From assembly GCF_029784135.1 (NCBI RefSeq), contig NC_073746.1, positions 110,826,661-110,890,660 on the forward strand: a DNA stretch of 64,000 nt. Direction: 5' to 3'. Below, piece after piece: positions 31,627 to 42,720 of this stretch. The DNA is from Toxorhynchites rutilus septentrionalis. Its lineage: Eukaryota > Arthropoda > Insecta > Diptera > Culicidae. The notes beneath the pieces were generated by a model. The model ran no database searches. It had not been told where the DNA came from and worked only from the letters and a program-made list of their open reading frames with translations. Each line of letters opens with the position of its first letter. The first letter of the stretch is position 1. A program made the translations under genes and the position numbers.

Positions 31627-33907
31627 CCAATGCACAATGATCCAGGAGGGGCATTTAAGTGGAAATTAGCATCTAGAGCTCGACAGTTATTCGCTAGACA
31701 AAAACGATATTGTCGTTACATATAAAAGAGCGCTCATTTTTATGTTATATACCAAGAGACGAATGAACTCTCTGAGTTTAAAGTCTCTTTAATTCAATAC
31801 CGTTACCGTTTATGTTATCAAAAATAGGGTGACCAAAATTGCCGATGAAATTAAAAATCTAACTTTCTTGTCTTATAGATACACTGCGTTTCACAACTAT
31901 AGAACCACTCAATTTCTCTGAGTTTCCAGTAATATATAAGAGATCGGTTGAATTGAAGTATATGGTTTAGGATTTAATGACTATCTTCATTTATAAGACT
32001 GGCCATTTGAACTTTATTGTTGTGTTCAGGCGCGAAACATTAAAAAAACTAAAATACCAGTGTTTCATAGCTATAGAACCAGATGGAGAAACTCTCACTC
32101 CTTTACAAAATTAACGTCAATTTAACTTGAATTACGATAAGTTTCTAATTCGTAGGTAATCTTTAGTTCTCAATCAGTTCATATAACCCATTGGAAGTGG
32201 TTACGACCATGGTGCGCCATATTGTAGTGTATATCTCGTTCTACGCAAAGGATACTGCTCTTTCAAGCTCATCAAATGACTCGTACTTCTTGTAAGCTCT
32301 TGTAAGTTCCTGACAGGGTTTTGATTTGGTAAACAAGCTGACCAGTCCAGAATCTGAGGCTCCTATGGATTAAACCATGCCATAACCTTTTGGATTTTAT
32401 GAATTGATGCCAAATTTTTGATGCAAAAACAGCAGTAAATTATTCTGAAGTACTTTTTTGCACTTCTGTCTGTTCATTCGTGTTGATGGTAAGCTGTCTA
32501 AATCAGGCCTTTCAGAGAAAATTCTCCCCAAAACCATAAAAATCCCATTTTCAAAGCTACGAGTCCACAAACTAATGTGAAAGCTAAACCCATAGGTTTC
32601 ACTATTTCCGGAGAACTTCTCTGACTGAGAAAATTCAACTTGGATAGAATTTCTTCATACTGGAAGGATTCACCGAACGTGTCATTTAATTTTTGAGCTC
32701 GTAACATTGCTGACGGCAGTTTGATGGTTTGGGGAGAATTTTCTCAAAAAGGCCTGGTTTAGATAGCTCACCATCAACACGAATGAAGTGCAACAACTTA
32801 CTTCAGAATCATTTACTGCTGTTTTTGTATCAAAAACAATGTGATAATTGGGTAATTTTGCATCCATTCATAAAATCCGGAAGGTTATGGCATAGTTTAA
32901 TGAATAGGGGCTTAAGATTCTGGACTGGTCATTTTTTTAGCTAATCAAAACCATGTCAGGAACTTATGAAAAGTGATTAGACGAATAGTAAGTGCAGCTT
33001 AAAAGCATTATGAGTCATTTGAAGAGCTTAAACGAGCAGTATCCTCTACGTAGAACTAGATACACACCACAATATGGCGCAGCATGGTCGTAACCACCCC
33101 CAAAGGGGTTATTTGAACTGATTGAGAACTAAAGATGACCTACGAATGAGAAACTTATCGTAATTCATGTTAAATTGACGTTATTTTTGTAACGGAGTGA
33201 CACTTTCTACATCTGGTTCTATAGTTATGAAACACTGGAATTTTAGTTTTTTAATGTTTCGCGCCTGAACACAACAATAAAGTTTAAATGGCCAGTCTTA
33301 TAAATGAAGATAGTCATTAGATCTTAAACCATATACTTCAATTCTACCGACTTCTTACATATCTCTGGAAACTTAGGAAAAATTAGTGGTTTTATAGTTG
33401 TGAAACGCAGTGTAGAGGTCAACATAATTCGACAATGTTGTAGTCCCAGATATTGTAAACAACTTTGTAGAACAAAGATTTTTTATATCTCTTGAAATTA
33501 CCGATTTTCCCTAAGCTGCGTTAGGGTCACCATGAAAAAAACTGTTTTTGCTCTAACTTTGATACTTCAAATTCTATATGCTAACTATCTTCGAAAGACT
33601 TCTCGAGTTTACTAATACAAATTTATACAATGCCTCAACTCTGCTCAAAGTTATTGATATTTCTTCCCAAAAAATACGCTTTCTTCAATCGTTTATCTTT
33701 CTTTCTGATGCAAACATGAACAATGTTTATTAGTGGCATTTGAAAGAACATACTCCTCTCTACATGAGATTTTCAAAACTATGTTATTTTTGATATTTGA
33801 GTAAATCAAAATTGAAATCATGAGTAAAAGTACGAAGACAGTTTTGATGTTGAATTTGAAATATAAAAGTTAGAGCATAAAAACCTTTTTTCATGATCAC
33901 CCTAATG
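31627..33907. mobile_element. Foldback family FB-1, partial copy, interrupted
   Basis: 31627-31880 and 33415-33907 together match the left half of the complete element at 37897-39598. They share ccaatgcacaatg, gtggaaattag, agagcgctcatttttatg, ttcgacaatgttgtagtccc and ttattgatatttcttccc. The copy stops near 33907 at caccctaatgc, close to the axis of the full element. It was later split by the Tc1 palindrome at 31882-33412; joining the two sides across TA restores the alignment. Confidence 0.8.
31882..33412. mobile_element. Palindromic Tc1-type element (1.53 kb, arms about 660-690 bp)
   Basis: TA on both sides (31880-31881 and 33413-33414). Ends are perfect inverted repeats over cactgcgtttcacaactata. 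The inverted similarity continues inward for 660-690 bp (31882-32541 against 32719-33412), leaving a loop of about 177 bp. Both arms carry the same 3' half of a Tc1-like transposase, divergently oriented. The right arm reads GSLMVWGEFSQKG, then ERAVSS-like tail residues with many stops; the left arm and loop read FLWFWGEFSLKG on the minus strand. So the element is an inverted duplication of a Tc1 3' half rather than an ordinary transposon. Confidence 0.88.
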
Positions 33908-34179
33908 CATTTCGTATGACGGACTCCATGGCCTTCATTCCATGGTTTAATTGTGGTTCTGGGTACGGTTGCTCCGAGAGTACAATAAACCATATTGAAT
34001 AGAAACCAACAGTTGAAGAATTGTACGATGGATCTATGAGTAAAGGGCACTCCAGATGTAATCGATTACTCGGAGACACTTATTCTCACATATTCATTGT
34101 GTTTTGATTTAGGATAAACTTGAATAGTTGTCTATTTTTTTCTAATTTATATTAGAATGAAAATCGCATCTTTACATCC
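33908..34179. other. No gene recognised
   Basis: Short spacer without recognisable frames or repeat ends. Confidence 0.35.
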
Positions 34180-34450
34180 TCTCGCTCGGTGCAATGAAGG
34201 AGCTTAGGTTGAAAATTCTCTCTTTTGCTTTCCCTTGCTTCTGTGTGTCAGTCCGAGCTCTGAGCTGAACATTTTTATACATGCATATACGATAACTGAC
34301 GGTTTGCCGCAGCGTATATTAAAATTGTGCCTCGTCGCCATGTTGGTCTTGTTATTAACGGCTGGGTTTAGAAAACACAGAAAATCGCAGAAGGAATGTA
34401 TGGAAAGATGGGAATGCTACCAATTCTCGTTAATTTCAACTGTTAAATGA
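34180..34450 (+). repeat. Rep-1-like fragment
   Basis: Only the block around 34391-34441 (ggaatgtatggaaagatggg then aatgctaccaattctcgtt) clearly matches the Rep-1 core. The preceding 200 bp resemble its upstream part loosely. Confidence 0.4.
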
Positions 34451-34639
34451 CTGAGAATGTATAGCGCACTAGAACCCCGATTATCCCCAAAATAGTCGGG
34501 CAAGCTCATCGCAAATAACGAAAATCGCGGATAATGCAATATGGGACTAAATATGAGATACTCTCAATGAAACACGTACTCATACAAAAATTAACTAAAC
34601 ATTGCCGGGATCTAATAAAGCGAGAATTTTTTTGTAAGT

Positions 34640-34745
34640 TCATGGCTAATATGGACATAAATATTGGGTTCGATTCCCGATTGGCCTAGGGTCTTCCCGG
34701 GTTGGAAATTCTCTCGACATGCCATGGAGCAAATACGTTTCGATA
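34640..34745 (+). mobile_element. tRNA-derived SINE fragment (Feilai-like)
   Basis: Contains a perfect B box, gggttcgattcccga (34667-34681), followed by gggtcttcccgggttggaaa and ttctctcgacatgcc, a combination I associate with mosquito SINEs such as Feilai. The A box region before it is decayed, and no tail or TSD is visible. Confidence 0.55.
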
Positions 34746-35364
34746 ATCGCGAAATTTTTTCTTTCAACTAAACGTAGGCTGACCAAATAGTTTAGGAATA
34801 AAAACGGGACACGTAAATAAAAAAAAACAAAACAAAAAACAAAAAAGAATTTCAGAAAGTAAATAAAACCGATAATAAAACCAATCAATCAAACTTTGCT
34901 TAAAAGGCTATGATTTTTGGAAATTTTATCATAAAATTTATCACATTCCAGATCCATGTTCTGTTTGACAATTATCATACCGTTTATGTCGTATCTTTTC
35001 TATTGTCCAAATATTGATCATCGTACAAAAATCTTTTAATTGATGCTCCACTACCAGCCAAACACAAAATATAATCAGTATTCACGAATTCCTTCAATTT
35101 CAAAAAATTGTTTTCCTTTTCCGAAAATTCGACGACGATTTCAACTGGTACGGGTTATATGTTCCAACTTATCTCATTAATTATAAATCTAGTTATCTAT
35201 ATAAACAGGAAGTTTATTTTCCAATTCCGGAATAGACTTTACTATAACACTCTAATGATCCTCCTATAGACTATTCTTCCCCTTTTCAATGCACTCCAAC
35301 GCACTATCATAAAGATTTTCCACAGTTTTGATCAATTTTGGCTCCTGTAATTCAGCTGAATCAA
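34746..35364. other. No gene recognised
   Basis: AT-rich DNA with an A-rich run at about 34820-34850; no frame or repeat end identified. Confidence 0.35.
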
Positions 35365-35700
35365 CTAGTCCTACGTCAAAACAACGTCCTTCAGTAAGGG
35401 AGCCAAATCAGAAAACATGTCACGTTTTTATGAAATAGTTTTAATGTTGATAACTATTTCGATAACTAATCGAATACGAAATTGATATGTTTGATATGTT
35501 GAACATTACACATTTTTAATTCATAAATTGTTTCAATTATCAAAAATTGGAAGCAAGCCCATTTTCCCATACATTTGTTCTGTGCATTTCTGTGCTTACC
35601 TACCTGTGTTTTCCATCATATACCACTGCGAATAAGGCGTACGTAAATCGCTCGCTCGAAATTCATATGCAGCGCTACGGACACTGCAGAGAGAGGGGAG
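35365..35700 (-). repeat. Rep-1 fragment in reverse orientation
   Basis: Reading the minus strand recovers the 3' end of the family in order: the ctctgtt and acaaatgtatggg blocks near 35555-35590, then aactatttcataaaaacgtg, acatgttttctgatttgg and the terminus gacgtaggactag (read from 35376 to 35364). Confidence 0.65.
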
Positions 35701-36723
35701 ATACTGCAAATAAGCCCCACCCGTTTAAACTTATTGGATATAAATAAACAATTCACGGTTTATAATAATCGCTTTCAAGTCTCGCTCCAACTAGCAAGCA
35801 GTTTATAGTCTCTTCTAATGCTGATGTCACACACAACGGTTTTGCTCCATACAAAATTCAAGAGAAAAATCACTTCACTAAATCGAAAAAAATCATTTTT
35901 AAAACAATCGCCCAGAGAGATTTTTGTTCCATGCGCTGAATCGGACTCAGTTGCTAAGGCGGTTAAAAATCTGTATACTGAAATCTTTGGAGAGTGAAAA
36001 TATTGTACATTGGGTTCCCTTGGATTGGCAACCACCCAATACCGAAAGTTCTACTTGTTTGCAACCCCATGCCTGTGGAAGCGATCCTCTTCATTACACG
36101 CGAAAAACACATGTAGAGGGATTGTCTGAATGATTTCTTCACAATGTCTTTTGCGACGGATATGATTACTTACATTGAATTCATAAGTTAATATGAGTTT
36201 GTAGAGATGGCTTTAAATCAAAACGAAGCAACAATATATACACGTCACGGTGACTGCTCAATTGAAACTCTTACTCTTACATTTTCAGGAGTTTTTCAAC
36301 TCTTATACCTTCCAATTTTGAAATAGAATTGCGCTTCCTATGGCAGTCACACGGGTCAGCCATGTTCGCATTGCTTTGGGCATAGGGGACCGATACTTAG
36401 CGGGGAATGTTGAAATGTCGATTGAAGCCTCTTTATTTCGCAATCACGGACCATCGCTCGTTCTCATAAAAGACGTGGATGAAGAAGTCTCGATATTCAC
36501 CCGACCAAACTCTTATGGTGATTGCAAATGGGACAAACAAAGCGGCATGGCACCGGGTCCTCCAGCCGAAGTGGTAAACAAGCGAAATAATTCCTCAGTC
36601 CTGTGTCAACAATGCGGTCTTGTCTTGGGACATAAGCCTCTATATTCTTCAGAATACTCCACTTGTCAAAAATACTGCTTCCTTCTATGTTGAGGAATTC
36701 TAATAAAATGGACTGGATTGTGG
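35701..36723. other. No gene recognised
   Basis: A 117-codon plus frame at 36340-36693 is open but has no family resemblance. It runs directly toward the RTE fragment and may be non-coding. Confidence 0.3.
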
Positions 36724-36909
36724 GAACTATCGTGCCATCACAATCCTGAATGGTGTCTACAAAATTCTGTCTCAGATCCTCTATCGCCGTCTATCGCCAA
36801 TAGTAAGTAGATTTGTGGGATGCTATCAGGCAGGATTCATGCCCGGTCGCTCGACGACGGGCCAGATTTTTACACTCTGGCAGATCCTCCAAAAATTCCG
36901 CGAGTATCA
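36724..36909 (+). pseudogene. RTE-clade LINE, reverse transcriptase fragment
   Basis: The plus-strand frame from 36724 reads NYRAITILNGVYKILSQILY, then RRLSPIVSRFVGCYQAGFMP and GRSTTGQIFTLWQILQ. These are the N-terminal fingers motifs of an RTE/Jockey-like reverse transcriptase (NYR-I-LLN...K, QAGF-PGRSTTDQIF). No YADD-containing part follows; at about 36910 the sequence switches to an endonuclease segment on the opposite strand. Confidence 0.8.
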
Positions 36910-36911
36910 GG

Positions 36912-37500
36912 TATTGGAGGTTGTGCTGGAAGAAAGTGCTACGTATGGGCATGCTCTTGAAGGCAGCGAAGTCGATAAGTCTTAGGCCGTTTTCGTTGGT
37001 TCTCTGATGGGCGAACCTACCAATAACCGGTCTGAACTCCTCCTCTTGGTCGATCTGAGCGTTCAAATCACCGTTGACGATTTTGATGTCATGTTTTGGG
37101 CAGCGACCGTATTCTCGCTGTAGCTGCGCGTAGAATTCTTCCTTGTTTCTCATCGGTGCTAGCTAGATGAGGGCTGTGAACGTTAATAATTCTGATATTG
37201 AAGAAGTGGCCTCGCATCTTCAATCTGTACATTCTTTCGTTGATCGGCCACTGGCCAATCACCCGTTTCTACATTTCCCCAATCACGATGAAAGCTATAC
37301 CCAGCTCGTGTGTGTTGCCGCAGCTCTGGTAGATGATATACCCACCTTGGGACGATTGCATCATCGAACCTTTCCAGCACACCTCCTGCAGCGCTACGAT
37401 GTTGAAATTGCGGACTCTCAATATTTCCGAAAGAATTCGGGTACTCGCAAGGAAGTTGAGAGACTTGCAGTCCCATGTTCCGAGTTGCCAATCAGTGTTC
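36912..37500 (-). pseudogene. RTE-clade LINE, AP-endonuclease fragment
   Basis: On the minus strand, with two or three frame changes: SCKSLNFLAS-type N-terminus near 37490, NFNIVALQEVCW-like residues, and INVHSPH near 37165. Then comes FYAQLQREYGRCPKHDIKIV, followed by NGDLNAQIDQEEEFRPVIGR and TNENGLRLIDFAA. This is the order of the apurinic endonuclease in RTE elements (GDFNAQIG, NENG-RL-DF). NGDLNAQ shows changes at normally conserved positions. Reads toward the plus-strand RT fragment, head to head. Confidence 0.8.
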
Positions 37501-37896
37501 TTTGCGTGGGTCTAGTCCGATTGTCCTGTCTCGAATTTATTTGTGAATTTTCCTGTATGTTTCATTTTTACGGATGGCTTGCAGGGCCTGCACCAAACCC
37601 CTGTCTCGCCGGAGAACTGGCGTACACAGCCTTTTTTTAGAGTCCTCGCTGGCACGAAGATAGTGATCAGCCGCCCCTGACATGGGGATCAGACGCTGCT
37701 CTGAGTCGCACCTCCATGGATAGGCCCCCTTCCCTGTCAGCATACGACCAAGATCCCACCGGGGTTGGTTACCCGATCTTCACTATGGTTACTCGTACCC
37801 CAGCCGGCACCACGGAGAGGAATGGATAGGAATTACTGGACAGGGAGCTAAGGATCACAGATGGGGTTTATTTTATGCCCGCAGGTACTTGAAGTA
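37501..37896 (-). other. Possible 5' continuation of the RTE fragment
   Basis: GC-richer DNA (for example 37680-37830 with catggggatc, ggataggcccccttc) lying just 5' of the endonuclease on its own strand, so it may be the upstream region of the same LINE. No conserved motif proves this. Confidence 0.35.
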
Positions 37897-39598
37897 CCAA
37901 TGCACAATGCTCCAGGAGGTGCATTTTAGTGGAAATTAGTGTTCAGAGCTCGACAGTTATTCTCTAGACAAAAACTATCTTCGACAAATTTGTTAGATAT
38001 GATAGAGCGCTCATTTTTATGTTATCAAGAATAGGGCGATTAAAATTGTCGATGAAAAAAAAAATCTAACTTTCTCATATTTATAGATAGAGGTAAACAT
38101 AGTTCGACAATGTTGTAGTCCCATTTATTTGAGGCATCTTTGTAGAACAAAGCTTTTTTTTTGTTCTAACGTTTTATTTCTAATTCTATATACAAACTGT
38201 CTTCGGAAGACTTTTAGAGCTTACTAATACAAACATTTTGCGATACAGAATTTGTCAATACCTCAACTTCACTCAAAGTTATTGATATTTCTTCCCAAAA
38301 AAATACGCTCTCTTGAATTGTTTGTCATCCTTTCTGGGGGAAACATAAATAATGTTTATTAGTGGCATTTGAAAGAGCATATTTCACTGAAGTGTGATTT
38401 TCAAAACTATGTTATTTTTTTGTGTTTGAGTGAATTAAAATTGAAATCATAAGTATTTGGGTAAAAAATATCAATAACTTTGAGTAAGATTAAGATATTG
38501 ACAAGTTCTGAATCGCAAAATATTGGTATTAATAAGCTCTAAAAGTCGTACCAAGACAATTTTGATGTAGAATTTGAAATATAAAAGTTAAAGCAAAAAA
38601 GAAAAAAAAATTTATGGTCACCCTAGTGTAACTTAGAAAAAAGCGCTAAATCGATTATATTAAAAGATAGAAAAATACTCTATCCATAAAGATAAGAAAA
38701 TTAGATTTTTTATTTCATCGACAATTTTGATCACCCTATTTTCGATAACATAAAAATGAGCGCTCTATCATATGTAACAACATTGTTGAAGACAGTTTTT
38801 GTCAAGAGAACAAATATCTCTCACAAAGTTGTTTTTGGCGCTTTCTATCTAAGTTGCATTAGGGTAACCATGAATAAACTGGTTTTTTTTTACTCAAACT
38901 TTTATATTTGAAATCCTACATCAAAAAAGTCCTCGTACGTCTTTTAAAGCTTATTAATACCAATATTTTGCGATGCAGAACTTGTCAATATCTTAATCCT
39001 GCTCAAAGTTATTGATGTTTTTTTTACCCAAAAACTCATGATTTCAATTTTAATTTACTCAAACACAAAAAATAACATAGTTTTGAAAATCACATATTAT
39101 ATAGAGTGAAATTTGTTCTTTCAAATTCCGTCAACAAACATTTTTTGTGTTTGCTCTAGAAAGAATGACAATAAAATGAAAAGAGTGTGTTTTTTTGGAA
39201 GAAATATCAATAACTTCGAGTGAAGTTGAGATATTGACAAAATTTTTGTATTAGTAAGTTATAAACGTCTTCCTGAGACAGTTTATATGTAAAATTTGAA
39301 ATATAAAAGTTAGAGCAAAAAACAGTTTTTTTCATGGTGACCCGTAATGTGACAACGTAACTTAGAAAAAAAGGCGCTATATCGGTTATTTAAAGTGATA
39401 GAAAGAAAACTTTGTTGCACAAAGATGTCTTATATAACTGGGACTACAACATTACAACACCCTATTTTTGACAACACAAAAATGAGCGCTCTATCATATG
39501 TAACAACTTTGTCGTAGACAGTTTTTGTCTAGAGAATAACTATCAAGCTCTAAATGCTAATTTCCACTTAAATACATCTCAATGGTCCAGTGCAATGG
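37897..39598. mobile_element. Foldback family FB-1, complete 1.7-kb palindromic element
   Basis: TA on both sides (37895-37896 and 39599-39600). The ends are inverted repeats (ccaatgcacaatgctcc and, reversed, ccattgcactggaccat, both leading to gtggaaattag). Inverted similarity extends through nearly the whole element with its axis near 38748: agttattctctagacaaaaa at about 37957 against 39515-39540, the ttgatatttcttcccaaaa block at about 38281 against about 39195-39220, and the gaaatataaaag block at about 38575 against about 38905. Arms are therefore roughly 800-850 bp. No coding capacity. Confidence 0.82.
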
Positions 39599-39600
39599 TA

Positions 39601-40269
39601 TGCTCAGTACAGTCATTTTACAACAAAAATTTTAAAATCTGCATTTCAAGGACGATTTAGGAATTTCTCAAATTAGTCACGTCCAGTGTGAATTCAAATG
39701 TACGCAGTGTTGTAATTTGGCAATCACCCCAAGCTATCAAAATCGGAAATCCCAACGCCAAAGATACAACATCATTCATTTATCAATCATTGACTAGTTC
39801 CCGGTTAGAAAATGACTGATCGCTTCGCATCGGGGAAGTTAAAATTATGCATACTGACTGGCAAGAGAGCACACAAGGGTGGGTCTTGCGCTGCAATATT
39901 TTGCTTCTCTTCAGGGACAAAATCGTTGCATGTAATATTAGCATTAGAAAAGACTGTTGTCTTCTCGCTAGATTGTGCAACTTCCATTTGGACATGCGTA
40001 AGTAACCTCAATTCGCCTAAAGCCAAGCGCATTGTCGGCGAGCTGGGAATCTCATTGAATGAGCACAATGAATTATTGAATTCTTTAAATCACATATGAC
40101 TGGATTGCAAAATGACAATCACGCTATTGTTCACAATCCTGATAAATCTCCAACTGGAGAGGATGTGTGGAGATCCAACGCGCATGTTGTTGGAGGCACT
40201 GGAATCATAGCGACGCGAGAAATTGTGATTCAAAGAATAAACAGTAATATGGAGTTTATCGGCGACAAA
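39601..40269. other. No gene recognised
   Basis: Overlapping short frames on both strands (for example 39812-40099), none recognisable. Confidence 0.35.
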
Positions 40270-40430
40270 CATCTTCTCAACGTAGTGTTACTCGCATCAT
40301 TTTTAATAGTACTTAGTTGAGATTTTTATGCTAAACAACACGCCTTGAATATATTCTGATTGACAGGCTTTATAATTCATGTGACCACAGTGCAAGTCAG
40401 AAGAAAATTCCTTAACGAAAAATCCCCCAG
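40270..40430 (-). mobile_element. SINE fragment, same family as 24099-24382, headless
   Basis: The minus strand matches the SINE body: the gcaagtcagaaga, gtgaccacagtgc and caacacgccttgaat blocks appear in reversed order and end at ctacgttgag. The polymerase III head and the GAA tail are missing. Confidence 0.75.
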
Positions 40431-40480
40431 CCGTTCTGACTTCATTCATTATGAACATTATTTCTTATTTTGAATTAATA

Positions 40481-41779
40481 AAGGGTGTGTCACATCAAAT
40501 TGCATCACGGAAAAAACGCTGTAGAAATTCGCCCAGTAGACCGATCCTTTTGAAAATTTTAGACAGTAAAATAAAAACTATTAAAAAACTTTTGGCATTT
40601 TCTTTTTAATCATACTTCGAGCCCAAGCCCGTATGCTCGCACCTTCCTCTTTACCCCGTCCATAAGGTTCTGTACAACGTCAGGTTGTAGTTTTTTTTTA
40701 ACAGAAATCCATTTTCTCTTGAAGTCCGCCTCCGATTTGACAACTTTTGGGTTCTTCCGGAGGGCCTGCTTCATAATCACCCAATATTTCTCTATTGGAC
40801 GAAGCTCCGGCGCGTTCTGCGGGTTCATTTCCTTTGGCACGAAGGTGACCCCGTTGGCTTCGTACCACTCCAACACGTCCTTTGAATAGTGGCACGAAGC
40901 GAGATCTGGCTAGAAGATGGTTGGGCCCTCGTGCTGCTTCAATAGTGGTAGTAAGCGCTTCTGTAGGCACTCCTTAAGGTAAACCTGCCCGTTTACCGTG
41001 CCGGTCATCACGAAGGGGGCGCTCCGCTTTCCGCAAGAGCAGATCGCTTGCTACACCATGTACTTTTTGGCAAACTTGGATAGTTTCTGCTTGCGAATCT
41101 CCTCCGGAACGCTGAATTTGTCCTCTGCGGAGAAGAATAACAGGCCCGGCAGCTGACGAAAGTCCACTTTGACGTAGGTTTCGTCGTCCATTACCAGGCA
41201 ATGCGGCTTCGTCAGCATTTCGGTGTACAGCTTCCGGGCTCGCGTCTTGCCCACCATGTTTTGCCTTTCGTCGCGGTTAGGAGCCTTCTGAACCTTGTAT
41301 GTACGCAGGCCCTCCCGCTGCTTGGTCCGCTGGACGAATGAACTTGACAAATTCAGCTTATTGGCGACATCCCGGACCGAACTTCTCGGATCACGTCTAA
41401 ACTGCTTAACTACGCGCTTGTGATCTTTTTCACTGACGGAGCATCCATTTTTGCCGTCCTTCACCTTCCGGTCGATGGTTAGGTTCTCGAAGTATCGTTT
41501 TAGTACTCTGCTGACCGTGGATTGGACGATTCCCAGCATCTTACCGATGTCCCGATGTGACAACTCCGGATTCTCGAAATGAGTGTACAAGATAAATTCA
41601 CGACGCTCTTTTTCGTTCGACGACATTTTTCCAAATTTACGAAAAATTGACAGTGAAGCATGGCCAACGTGATCTATACCCTCTTATCTGATTATAAAAC
41701 CAAAGCTGAAGATATAATTCCTAAAAATTAAATTTCTACAGCGTTTTTTCCGTGATGCAATTTGATGTGACACACCCTT
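40481..41779 (-). mobile_element. ITmD37E transposon, nearly intact full-length copy
   Basis: A 1,299-bp element flanked by TA (40479-40480 and 41780-41781). The two terminal inverted repeats are identical over 49 bp, beginning aagggtgtgtcacatcaaat and ending gctgtagaaatt. The minus strand encodes a Tc1/mariner-superfamily transposase over 338 sense codons, broken only by two TAG codons. Identical TIRs and a frame kept over its whole length suggest a recent insertion. ITmD37E elements were described from mosquitoes; the assignment rests on the DD37E spacing measured here. Confidence 0.95.
40610..41626 (-). pseudogene. ITmD37E transposase with two premature TAG codons
   Basis: Begins MSSNEKERREFILYTHFENP at 41626 and stays in one frame to the stop at 40610-40612, 338 codons. 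The paired HTH region covers about residues 20-110 (LSHRDIGKMLGIVQSTVSRV, then SSVRDVANKLNLS). The catalytic triad is D148 (MDDETYVK), D241 (PDLASCHYS) and E279 (RPIEKYW); 37 residues separate the last two, the defining DD37E spacing. TAG replaces codon 192 (after KKYMV) and codon 239 (just before PDLAS). Both could have arisen from TGG by a single G-to-A change, which is inference. With both stops the product lacks two catalytic residues and cannot be active. The terminal repeats remain intact, so mobilisation in trans is conceivable. Confidence 0.93.
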
Positions 41780-41781
41780 TA

Positions 41782-42526
41782 TTCATGAACATCCGTTTGG
41801 AGGAGACGAAACAAACAAGAAAGTGAAGAGAACTTGATGCATCTTTATGTGTATCGTATGATGATTCGATGCGCCAGGACACTGTCATTCTACGATGTCG
41901 TGAGCAGTGCCAACAATTCATGGTCGACATGGTAGACGTAAAGGTAGAGAGTAAACGACTGCGATTCCTACGACATCATGCTATGATGATCAATGCCGAC
42001 ACAGCCTTTGCTATTGCCAGATCAAAACGCAATACACATAACATTACAACACGATGTTCAAACAGGAAATGAAGTCTTTAATGAGCTTTATTACAACATT
42101 ACAAGTATTCGGTAGAATGGCAAACGCGAGGATTATCACATTTTTAGTTTGGTTAGTGGAAAGTAAAACGCTTGATGAGATCGATTGTGTAACTTTTTCA
42201 ACTCTTGATCATTCTACTGATCAACTACTCACCCGTATTCTGAAATCCGATCGAGTCAGAATTACCCGAACGGATCGCAATTTCGCATTCTAATCAAGTC
42301 CAATCGAGTCGTGCCGATGTAGCAGCCTGGCCACGCTTTTATAACAAAAATCATAAATGAAAACAAGCCCTCCCGTATGTGTCCAATGTTATAGAATAAC
42401 ACATTCACTGCAAGTGGGGAAACGAAAGTTGTGTTTGATAATGATTTTACATTATGGATAAAGTTTTGACCGAGATGCAAGGAAATTTATAGAAAAAAAA
42501 TTAAGTCAGGGTCAAGTATGTCTTCT
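41782..42526. other. No gene recognised
   Basis: Small frames only, none recognisable. Confidence 0.35.
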
Positions 42527-42720
42527 AAGTACAGTAAGTTACATAAGTTACAGTAAGCGACACGTTTAATTGGACATTTTGTAAACATCGAGTTCAGGAC
42601 CCAAATTATTGCCCCATGTTGAACGTCTTCACCAGACACTGTACCACTGTCATCGCGAATGTACAATTACAGGTCAAAATCGCCTCCAATGCGACATATA
42701 ACTATAACAAATCTGAGTCG
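42527..42720 (+). repeat. Relative of the TA-flanked MITE at 46169
   Basis: Shares the blocks cacgtttaattggacattt, ggacccaaattattgcccca and tcaaaatcgcctccaatgcg with the 46169-46404 MITE. The left edge has tacagtaagttac twice in tandem; the right terminal repeat is not recognisable, so the copy is incomplete or diverged. Confidence 0.65.
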
